NCBI GenBank assembly: GCA_029287755.1
Contig: JARFQM010000090.1
Location: 1-6,297 of the forward strand
Length of the DNA: 6,297 nt
DNA from: Desulfofustis sp.
GTDB lineage: Bacteria; Desulfobacterota; Desulfobulbia; Desulfobulbales; Desulfocapsaceae
Reading direction: 5' to 3'
The first letter of the stretch is position 1. Every line of letters begins with the position of its first letter. Positions 1-6,020 of the stretch are shown piece by piece. A program made the position numbers and the translations under genes. Under the pieces are notes generated by a model, which was given only the letters and a program-made list of their open reading frames with translations, was not told the origin of the DNA and made no database searches.

Positions 1-1027
1 CGGTTGCACCATCCTCAAACTGCAGAACGCTGTTCTGTACAGGCCCGTCAAAGGTTACACGCAGCTGAACCCTGGTGCCGGCAGGTGCGATAATGTCGCC
101 GCCATTTTTCTCAGTTTTGTTCTCAATTCCGGTATATTCCGGATAGATGTAGTTAATATCGATCGTCTCAACCCTGGTCAGATCATAGACCTTGATGCGG
201 TATTGTCTTGATTCGGCAGCACCGATGCTCACATAGTAGGAGAGGTCATCGGTAACTTCGGACAGATAATAAAGGTGGTCGGATGTCGTTTCGTCAATCT
301 GCATGGGTACCCGCTTCCACTCCGAGGCCTGGTCACTAAGATGAAGAAATACATTTTGCGAACGGTCATTTTCTAACCTCGCGGTGATGGCTACGTCGTT
401 GCCGCGCCTTATGAGGACATCTCCAGGGGTAATTGTGAAGGCTTCGGACTGCAGCACATCTGCGGCCGGAGTCGACCAGGGCCAGGCTACCCGCAGCGCC
501 GCGGTTGAAAATCGTTCTGAATCCCAGATTGCGCCAGCCAGTATACAGACGATTGACAAGGCAATGCCGACGGCAATCCACGCCGGTCGGAAACTTGTCA
601 CCTGCTGTACGTTACTGCGGTGGATATGGGCCACGGTGTCGACCCATAACGATTCGACCAGTTGGGAAGACGAATCCTTGTCCTGTTTTTCCCACAATTC
701 CATGGAGGTAATAAGGCGCTGTTCAAGGCTGGGTGTGCGTTCGTCAATATAGTGTGCCAAACGCTTATCATCACTGTTGAAACGGCGCAGCTCTCGGGCA
801 TACCACCAGCACAACAGTCCAATCGCTCCCCCCATGAGAAAGAAGAAAAGCATGTTGGCAAAACCCGGCAGATCGAAGCTCATGTCCAAGATGACGAAAA
901 AGATGAACAAGGCAGCCAGAATGGCCATGCTCCAACCGATATGGCGTACATGCAGGATCAGGGTGCGGCGCCGTCGTACGCGTCTAATGACCTTCTGCAG
1001 TTCCTCTATAGTTGTTGGCGAATTCAT
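1..1027 (-). CDS. DUF4175-like membrane protein, N-terminal part (3' end beyond window)
   Basis: The frame opens at the ATG at 1027 and stays open for 342 codons to the left edge. The N-terminus is strongly basic (VIRRVRRRRTL, 14-24) and is followed by hydrophobic helices at about 31-49 and 57-76 and a third at 149-168. Between the second and third helices lies a polar segment with DKRLAHYIDERTPSLEQRLI (87-106), a pattern I know from DUF4175-type proteins, where a like segment precedes 'L..R L..A..L'. After the third helix comes beta-rich sequence (about 190-342) containing YPEYTG (295-300), also typical of that group. The positive-inside rule puts the N-terminus and the 79-148 loop in the cytosol and the beta-rich part in the periplasm. 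Family members are often very long with a coiled or Gln-rich C-terminal half, which is not visible here. The function is unknown. It lies 55 nt after the BatA-like gene on the same strand and is probably co-transcribed. The family name is my recognition of the pattern, not a search result. Confidence 0.8.
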   Translation of the reverse strand, partial: MNSPTTIEELQKVIRRVRRRRTLILHVRHIGWSMAILAALFIFFVILDMSFDLPGFANMLFFFLMGGAIGLLCWWYARELRRFNSDDKRLAHYIDERTPSLEQRLITSMELWEKQDKDSSSQLVESLWVDTVAHIHRSNVQQVTSFRPAWIAVGIALSIVCILAGAIWDSERFSTAALRVAWPWSTPAADVLQSEAFTITPGDVLIRRGNDVAITARLENDRSQNVFLHLSDQASEWKRVPMQIDETTSDHLYYLSEVTDDLSYYVSIGAAESRQYRIKVYDLTRVETIDINYIYPEYTGIENKTEKNGGDIIAPAGTRVQLRVTFDGPVQNSVLQFEDGAT

Positions 1028-1082
1028 TTTAATCCCGACAAGTTGTATATTTACTCACCATTCGTAAATCAGCATACATGGA
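1028..1082 (-). other. 55-nt spacer with imperfect inverted repeat and mini-ORF
   Basis: On the minus strand TGTAT (1078-1074) and ATTTAC (1069-1064) can pair with ATACA (1048-1044) and GTAAAT (1054-1049). This gives an AT-rich 11-bp stem with a 4-nt bulge (1073-1070) and a 9-nt loop (1063-1055). No T-run follows, so it is not an ordinary terminator. The same stretch holds a 16-codon reading frame (ATG at 1079, TAA ending at 1029) without a visible Shine-Dalgarno sequence. A weak GGGA at 1036-1033, 5 nt before the next gene's ATG, may serve that gene. Confidence 0.4.
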
Positions 1083-3128
1083 TCAGCGGTAGGTGCGGTT
1101 TGCTAACAAGAGTTCACACATACCCAGAACAAGAACCACGAGCAGAAGCCACCACCATGACTGCTGAGATTTTTCCAGCTGGACCTTCACCGTTGGCATC
1201 TGCTCTTTAGCAGATGCCGCCTGCGGTGTCTCGGAAGAGGACAGTTGGGCCTCAATGTCATCCACCGCAACGGTACTAAGATCAGACTCCTGAGCCACCG
1301 CATTTACGGCGAAACGGCCCGACCATTTTGCCGACCGTGCCTCGTAGAATCCCAGTTGGTCGGTTGACTGAAAGAATGTTGGTCCTGCCGTCGTGTGACG
1401 CAGTAGAGTATCTTCACCCTGCGGCGATATAATCCGTGTGGCGCCTCCCGGTGGAATAGTAAAGGGTACGAACTCACCGACCTGGTAGACGGTTTTTGGA
1501 ACATGGCTGCCGGCCAGATGGCGTATGGCCTCATGGATGAGCGGCAGGTACATCACCTGACGAGGAAAATTGTTCCACTCAGGATCAAGGGAGGAGGCAA
1601 AGTAGAGTACACGTCCGTTTCCCGCATAGCCTGCAACCATCGCCACATCACCGTTTTCAAATCCGAGGACCACCTCGCTGCCGGCAACAGGTTCGGCGCT
1701 CCAGTAGCCATGAAATCGTGCGGTGCTGAAATCAATAGGTCCGTCGTTTTGTAATGAGCGAATAATGGAATGGAAGCGTTGCGCCTGGGTAATTGAAAGT
1801 GGTGCGTTCTCACTTAAGAGGTGCTTACGCTGCAGCAAGGCCGGAGTCAATTCTGCATAATCCCGGTTAAATGACACCGCCTCAGCCCGGTTGTCCGGCA
1901 CCAGTAAAAGACCGCCGCCGCCCTTTACGAAGGATTGCAGACCATTTCTTTGGGCTTCAGTCAGCGCTGCCACCTCCATCAAGACAACGACTGCATAAGA
2001 CGGCAGGACCTCGGGCACAAATTTTTGGGGAGAAATAAGGTCAACCTGAAAAGGCACCGTGGTGTGCTGGTCAAGGGCAGAACGCAGCCAATAGGCTTTG
2101 TCCACCTCACTTGAGCTTGATCTGCCGGCAATGCACAGGACCCTCACGGGCGGCTCGACACGGATGGTAAAGTGGTACCTATTGTCTGCCTCGAAACGGT
2201 CGCCGGCAACACGCAGGGTGCCGCGATGCAGACCAACCTGATCGAGGACGATGGGAATTTCCACGACAGCTTCCGATCTGTTTCCCAGATCCACAGACCT
2301 GGTTGCCGCTTCCGCGCCATCGATGGAGAGTACAACCTCAACTTTTGAAATGGCTTCGGTGCCGTAATATTTGACACGGCCGATGATGCGGTGCGTCCCC
2401 TGGTCCTGATTAGAAAGTTTTATCGTGCTGACTTCGGTTATCGTCAGATTTTCAGTCTGGGCCTCTCCGACCTTGATGGTCTTAAGCCGGGTGTCCGGGC
2501 TTAATTTCCATCCAGAACTTTGCGCCGGCATGGCGCTGCGCTGATAATCAGAAACCAGTACGATGGATTTCTCCTGATAATGTGCAGATTGCAGAATCTG
2601 ATCGGCCAGATGCAAGGCCGACAAGAAATGAGTGGCGCGGTAGCCGGGTGCGGGAGTGGTGTTCACGAAGGTTTTTAGAGCCTCGAGATCGGTAGTCAGC
2701 AGCTGCACCTGTTCAGGTCTGTCCGCGAACGTGACAATTGCCGCCTCATCCCCTTGCCGCAGGGACTCCAACTCGCTGATGACCGCCGCTTTGCCCTGCT
2801 CGAATCGATCTCCATACCGCATGCTCATGGATGTGTCCAGCAGAATGACCGATGATTGCGGCGAGGCTTCTACCAGCGTTGATAGAGCATCGGAAAAGAT
2901 AGGGCGGGCGAACGCGAAGGCCAGCAGAGCGATAATGGCAACCCTCAAGGCCAGCAGCAGCAGTTGCTGAAGTTTCTGAAAATAAACCAGCTTCTTCGGA
3001 GCCCGTTGTAGGAAACGCGCGGTTGGCAGCACCACACGCTCAGCCTGCTGCCGGCGAATCAGGTGGATTGCCAGAGGAATGGTGATCCCCAGCAAGCCCA
3101 GCAGATACCATGGTGACAAAAAGGACAT
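1083..3128 (-). CDS. BatA-like membrane protein with VWA and GATase-like domains
   Basis: A 681-residue protein. Residues 1-80 match the BatA N-terminal double-membrane domain: FLSPWYLLGLLGITIPLAIHL, then a basic loop (25-52), then a second helix at about 53-75 ending in ARPI. A VWA domain follows, with all metal-site residues visible: DTSMS (D98, S100, S102), T166 and D194 in LVSDYQ. Residues 225-325 look like beta-rich, Ig-like material. Residues 327-412 resemble a class I glutamine-amidotransferase fold, with FVKGGGGLLLVPD near its end, but I see no GxCxG nucleophile, so it is probably not catalytic. A low-complexity Ser/Ala/Glu/Gln linker (about 626-653) precedes a last helix (about 657-676). 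The positive loop between the first two helices and the basic C-terminus predict that the large central part faces the periplasm. The name BatA comes from Bacteroides aerotolerance genes; an oxygen-related role is not shown here. The start lies 10 nt after the DUF58 stop, with only a weak AGG at 3140-3138. Confidence 0.93.
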   Translation of the reverse strand: MSFLSPWYLLGLLGITIPLAIHLIRRQQAERVVLPTARFLQRAPKKLVYFQKLQQLLLLALRVAIIALLAFAFARPIFSDALSTLVEASPQSSVILLDTSMSMRYGDRFEQGKAAVISELESLRQGDEAAIVTFADRPEQVQLLTTDLEALKTFVNTTPAPGYRATHFLSALHLADQILQSAHYQEKSIVLVSDYQRSAMPAQSSGWKLSPDTRLKTIKVGEAQTENLTITEVSTIKLSNQDQGTHRIIGRVKYYGTEAISKVEVVLSIDGAEAATRSVDLGNRSEAVVEIPIVLDQVGLHRGTLRVAGDRFEADNRYHFTIRVEPPVRVLCIAGRSSSSEVDKAYWLRSALDQHTTVPFQVDLISPQKFVPEVLPSYAVVVLMEVAALTEAQRNGLQSFVKGGGGLLLVPDNRAEAVSFNRDYAELTPALLQRKHLLSENAPLSITQAQRFHSIIRSLQNDGPIDFSTARFHGYWSAEPVAGSEVVLGFENGDVAMVAGYAGNGRVLYFASSLDPEWNNFPRQVMYLPLIHEAIRHLAGSHVPKTVYQVGEFVPFTIPPGGATRIISPQGEDTLLRHTTAGPTFFQSTDQLGFYEARSAKWSGRFAVNAVAQESDLSTVAVDDIEAQLSSSETPQAASAKEQMPTVKVQLEKSQQSWWWLLLVVLVLGMCELLLANRTYR

Positions 3129-3138
3129 CTATGAATAC

Positions 3139-4035
3139 CTAAAAGCTTCTGGCCCGCTTTGACAGATAAGAAGCCAGCGCACTATCCAAAGGTTCGGAGG
3201 TGTTCAGCAGACAATAATCGATCCCGCCTGACCGACATTTATCTTTGTAGTAGTCGCAGAACCGCTTGATCTCCTGCAAGTAGGTCTCGCGTACACGCTG
3301 CGGCACCGCTTTTTGAATCTCATGCGTCTCGCTGTCTTCAAAATCTGCGATGCGCTGAAAGGGAAAGGTCAGTTCGGCATCGTCCAGAACATGAAAGACG
3401 ATCACGTCATTGCCCTTGGCCCGCAGCTGGTGCAGACCTTTCATGGTGTTCTCATTTTCATCGAGCAGATCACTGATCAAAATGACCAGCCCCTTGCGAT
3501 TAAAGGAATGGACCAGATTTTCCACCGGTTGGAGGATATCCGTTGCAGTTCCGATGACCGTCTCGTTGAGGGCCCTGAGGATACGCATGAGGTGTCCCTG
3601 ACGATAACGGGAAGGCAGGTGCTGTTGAATTTTGTGATCAAAGGTGATCAGTCCCACCGCGTCCTGCTGGCCGCTGATAAAATAGGCCAGTGCCGACGCC
3701 AGGGTGCGGGCAAATTCGAGCTTGGTAACGGAGTTGGACCCATAGCCCATGGACGCGCTGCAGTCCATCAGAATATAGCAGCGGACGTTGGTTTCATCCT
3801 CAAATTGCTTGATGTAGAAATTACCTGAGCGGGCATAGACTTTCCAATCCACATAGCGAATGTCGTCGCCTGGATAATAGTTCCGGTAGTCCGAAAATTC
3901 CGAACTGAAGCCGCGGTGCGGACTCTTGTGCAATCCGGCCAGAAAGCCCTCCACGGCAACCTTGGCACGCAGCTCGAGGTCCTTTATGCTGGCCAGGACT
4001 GCCGGATCAAGAATAGAGTGTTCAGCCTGGGTCAT
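3139..4035 (-). CDS. DUF58 family protein with VWA-like fold
   Basis: A 298-residue protein of the short DUF58 type, without the N-terminal membrane helices seen in longer relatives, so predicted cytosolic. The signature block runs through residues 45-81: FSDYRNYYPGDDIRYVDWK followed by YARSGNFYIKQFEDE. It leads into a VWA-like half with a complete metal-ion-dependent adhesion site: DCSAS (D91, S93, S95), a Thr in GTATD (around 162-166) and D189 in LISDLLDE. An intact site suggests divalent-metal-dependent ligand binding. DUF58 genes directly follow MoxR genes in many bacteria, and the pair is thought to act together. Here the MoxR gene ends 21 nt upstream and the BatA-like gene begins 10 nt downstream, which fits one transcript. 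The C-terminal region (248-298) is charged and Cys-containing (C260, C267, C275) and shows no further domain that I recognise. Family certain, function inferred. Confidence 0.95.
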   Translation of the reverse strand: MTQAEHSILDPAVLASIKDLELRAKVAVEGFLAGLHKSPHRGFSSEFSDYRNYYPGDDIRYVDWKVYARSGNFYIKQFEDETNVRCYILMDCSASMGYGSNSVTKLEFARTLASALAYFISGQQDAVGLITFDHKIQQHLPSRYRQGHLMRILRALNETVIGTATDILQPVENLVHSFNRKGLVILISDLLDENENTMKGLHQLRAKGNDVIVFHVLDDAELTFPFQRIADFEDSETHEIQKAVPQRVRETYLQEIKRFCDYYKDKCRSGGIDYCLLNTSEPLDSALASYLSKRARSF

Positions 4036-4044
4036 TGTCTGGTG

Positions 4045-4058
4045 CTCCGCGGCCTCCT
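4045..4058 (-). promoter_or_regulatory. Ribosome binding region of the DUF58 gene
   Basis: The minus strand has a perfect AGGAGG at 4058-4053, overlapping the TAG stop of the MoxR gene, but it sits 17 nt from the ATG, which is too far for usual use. A second GGAG at 4048-4045 ends 9 nt before the ATG and is the better placed site. No in-frame ATG, GTG or TTG lies closer to the stronger site, so the start at 4035 stands. Confidence 0.5.
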
Positions 4059-5115
4059 ATAAGCCGGAAGAAGGCGCCGTTACATCTTCCAGCAGCCGGT
4101 CGATGATCTGGGAGGTATCAATGCGCTCGGCGTGGGCATGAAAATTTACGATAATGCGATGCCGCAGTACCGGGTGTGCCAGGGCGCGAATATCCTCATA
4201 GGAGACATGAAAGCGACCATTGAGAAGAGCCCGCACCTTGCCGCCCAGCACCAGGAATTGCGAGGCCCGCAACCCTGCCCCCCAACTCACCCACTTACGG
4301 ATGAAATCAGGAGCAGAATCGTTTCCGGGACGGCTTGCGGCCACCAGGTGCACGGCAAAACGGGTGACCTCTTCGGCAACGGGCACCTGTCTGACAATAT
4401 GCTGGAAATCAAGGATATCCCGGCTGGTCAAAAGCGACTCCACGACCGCTGAAGATGCGCCGGTGGTGCTATCGACAACAGCGATTTCATCATCTTCAGG
4501 CAGGTAATCGATCAATATTTTGAACATGAAACGGTCCAGCTGGGCTTCCGGAAGCGGGTAGGTGCCCTCCAGCTCGATGGGGTTCTGGGTAGCGAGTACG
4601 AAAAAAGGGGGATCAAGTTTGTAGGTAACCCCGCCGGCAGTCACCTGCTGTTCTTCCATTGCCTCGAGCAGGGCGGACTGGGTTTTGGGAGGTGTGCGGT
4701 TAATCTCGTCGGCAAGCAGAATATTCGCAAATATAGGGCCTTTGACAAACTTCAAGCGTCGCCGTCCGGTAAGCGCATCTTCCTCCACTACTTCGGTGCC
4801 GATTACATCAGCGGGCATCAGGTCGGGGGTAAATTGAATCCGGCCGAAGCTGAGCTGGGTGATATCGGCAATGGTTTTGATGAGCAGGGTCTTGGCCAAT
4901 CCGGGAACGCCGGTTATCAATGAATGCCCTCCGGCAAAAAGCGCGATCAGCACTTCCTGAATCACCTCATCCTGACCGACAATCACTTTTCTCAGTTCCC
5001 TTACTATCTTTTCCCGGCCGGCCTTCATACGCTCCACCAGCGCAATTTCATCTTCGCTGTCAACCAGGGGTTTTACTTCGCCACCTTTTGTTTCGGGCAT
5101 TGGTATAGGCTCCAT
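4057..5115 (-). CDS. MoxR-family AAA+ ATPase
   Basis: A 352-residue cytosolic ATPase of usual length for the MoxR family. The AAA core has Walker A GVPGLAKT (69-76), Walker B ILLADEIN (132-139), sensor 1 ATQNPIE (175-181), an arginine-finger region QLDRF (192-196, R195) and a sensor 2 GLRASQ (281-286). The MoxR-typical QFTPDLMPADVIGTEV (94-109) and EGTYPLPEAQLDRF (183-196) are intact. All catalytic positions I can identify are present, so it should hydrolyse ATP. The N-terminal ~25 residues are acidic and polar with no signal peptide. MoxR ATPases work as chaperone-like remodelling machines with VWA-domain partners encoded beside them. Here the DUF58 gene starts 21 nt downstream and a VWA membrane protein follows, so those are the likely partners (inference). 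What the complex assembles or activates cannot be read from the sequence. It is not an enhancer-binding regulator: the sigma-54 GAFTGA motif is absent. Confidence 0.97.
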   Translation of the reverse strand: MEPIPMPETKGGEVKPLVDSEDEIALVERMKAGREKIVRELRKVIVGQDEVIQEVLIALFAGGHSLITGVPGLAKTLLIKTIADITQLSFGRIQFTPDLMPADVIGTEVVEEDALTGRRRLKFVKGPIFANILLADEINRTPPKTQSALLEAMEEQQVTAGGVTYKLDPPFFVLATQNPIELEGTYPLPEAQLDRFMFKILIDYLPEDDEIAVVDSTTGASSAVVESLLTSRDILDFQHIVRQVPVAEEVTRFAVHLVAASRPGNDSAPDFIRKWVSWGAGLRASQFLVLGGKVRALLNGRFHVSYEDIRALAHPVLRHRIIVNFHAHAERIDTSQIIDRLLEDVTAPSSGL

Positions 5116-5227
5116 TGTCTTTTCCTGACCTGTTGTGCAGTTGTCAAAATCAGCGGCAGCGCTCGGGTTGACCCCCGCCTGCCTGCAACGTCTTGTTGCG
5201 GGTTACAGATACTGGTTTCCAGAACCG
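5116..5227 (-). other. 112-nt spacer between DUF4159 and MoxR genes
   Basis: This is the longest gap in the cluster and the only place inside it where a secondary promoter or processing site would fit. It holds a TTGACA hexamer at 5147-5142 on the minus strand, but the position 17 nt downstream reads GAAAAG rather than a -10 box, and transcription would begin at the start codon. Two small inverted repeats are present: GGGT/ACCC at 5165-5174, and GCAAC/GTTGC at 5185-5199 with two further pairs beyond a mismatch. Neither is followed by a T-run on the minus strand, so neither looks like a terminator. Co-transcription across the spacer is the simplest reading. Confidence 0.4.
5123..5126 (-). promoter_or_regulatory. 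Ribosome binding site of the MoxR gene
   Basis: On the minus strand AGGA, followed by AAA, ends 7 nt before the ATG at 5115. This supports that start over the in-frame Met codons at residues 6 and 30. It is among the better placed Shine-Dalgarno sequences in the cluster. Confidence 0.6.
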
Positions 5228-6019
5228 CTAGTGGGTCAGCGCGTACATTAAATAGTTTATCCCCAGCCGATAAGCCATGTTGGCATATTGGGTCGGGTAG
5301 AAGGGGTGATAGGTATGTTCCCAACCGTCACCGATATCTGAGTTCCAATTCATCAGTACCATTACACGTCCGTCATCATCGAGGACCGCCCGATTGATGG
5401 CGACATCGATGTCCGCTTCGGGATAATTTTCAACGTTATGAACCCTGGGGATCATCTGCGGACCATCGATGTCATAGAAAGAATGAAATATTCGATGATC
5501 GCTGGTCAGTTCCACGACAGATTTATCCGGAAACACCTGTGCAAAGGTTTTATAAAAATTAGTCCATTGCCAGGTTCCCCAGAAGTCGTCAATAAAGAGA
5601 AAACCTCCCCGCAGCAGGTATTCGCGCAAATTGTACAGTTCTTTTTCAGAGAGTTGAATTCCCTGCCGACCAACTTCAAGCATGTAGAGAAAGGGGTATT
5701 CAAAGATTCGATCATCATCGAGCCGCATGACGATAGGCTCCCTGTTGACGTGAATATTGGTCAGCCTGCGGACCCCCCGCAGAAAATTCTGATCAGCGGC
5801 AGGAAAGTCTACCGCCCAGGTGCGCCAGGGGCCCCACTCTTCACCCCCATGCCAATCGCCGCCGGTAGTATCATATTCTATGCGGACAAAGGTGAAGGCA
5901 TCGCCTGCTTCATGCAGCTCAATGCTCTGTTCGGCGGAGAGTGAAATTTCAGCCCCACTCTCTGCTGCGATCAGGGTCAGGCCGGCACAGAAGGCACAGA
6001 GCAGGATAGTCGTTTTCAT
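5228..6019 (-). CDS. Secreted DUF4159 domain protein
   Basis: A 263-residue protein with a Sec-type signal peptide: MKTT, then a hydrophobic stretch at residues 5-18, with a likely cleavage site around residues 19-23. The mature part carries the DUF4159 pattern: FTFVRIEYDTTGGDW (42-56), a WAVDFPAADQNFLRGVRRLT stretch (68-87), LREYLLRGGFLFIDDFWG (131-148), IFHSFYDID (177-185), then DDDGRVM, NWNSDIGDGWEHT and a C-terminal AYRLGINYLMYALTH. The LR.YL..GG.L..DDF segment recalls class I glutamine-amidotransferase/ThuA-like folds, but no catalytic Cys is visible there, so I infer a non-enzymatic or binding role. The start ATG lies 1 nt after the TGA of the upstream paralogue, and I see no Shine-Dalgarno sequence in front of it. 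Translation is therefore probably coupled. There is no membrane anchor after the signal peptide and no lipobox, so a periplasmic location is likely. Molecular function is unknown. Confidence 0.9.
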   Translation of the reverse strand: MKTTILLCAFCAGLTLIAAESGAEISLSAEQSIELHEAGDAFTFVRIEYDTTGGDWHGGEEWGPWRTWAVDFPAADQNFLRGVRRLTNIHVNREPIVMRLDDDRIFEYPFLYMLEVGRQGIQLSEKELYNLREYLLRGGFLFIDDFWGTWQWTNFYKTFAQVFPDKSVVELTSDHRIFHSFYDIDGPQMIPRVHNVENYPEADIDVAINRAVLDDDGRVMVLMNWNSDIGDGWEHTYHPFYPTQYANMAYRLGINYLMYALTH

Positions 6020-6020
6020 G

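Noticed and set aside
366..861. Short minus-strand frames (366-581 and 598-861) within the leftmost region.
   Set aside because: They lie in other frames inside the long open DUF4175-like frame, which has coherent helices and motifs.
662..1210. Plus-strand open frame of 182 codons.
   Set aside because: It runs antisense across the start of the DUF4175-like gene and the end of the BatA-like gene, has no recognisable domain, and is explained as a shadow of the real minus-strand genes.
3313..3828. Plus-strand open frame of 171 codons.
   Set aside because: It lies wholly antisense to the DUF58 gene, whose family motifs and metal site are intact in the minus-strand frame.
5119..5147. TTGACA hexamer upstream of the MoxR gene as a sigma-70 promoter.
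   Set aside because: The expected -10 position reads GAAAAG, and the transcript would start at the ATG, leaving no room for the AGGA binding site.
5182..5202. Inverted repeat GCAAC/GTTGC as a terminator after the DUF4159 gene.
   Set aside because: The minus-strand stem has a mismatch after five pairs and no T-run follows it.
4924..5397. Plus-strand open frame of 157 codons spanning the 112-nt spacer.
   Set aside because: It overlaps the ends of two well supported minus-strand genes and its translation looks like no known family.
5438..5944. Plus-strand open frame of 168 codons.
   Set aside because: It is antisense to the complete DUF4159 gene and shows no family features.
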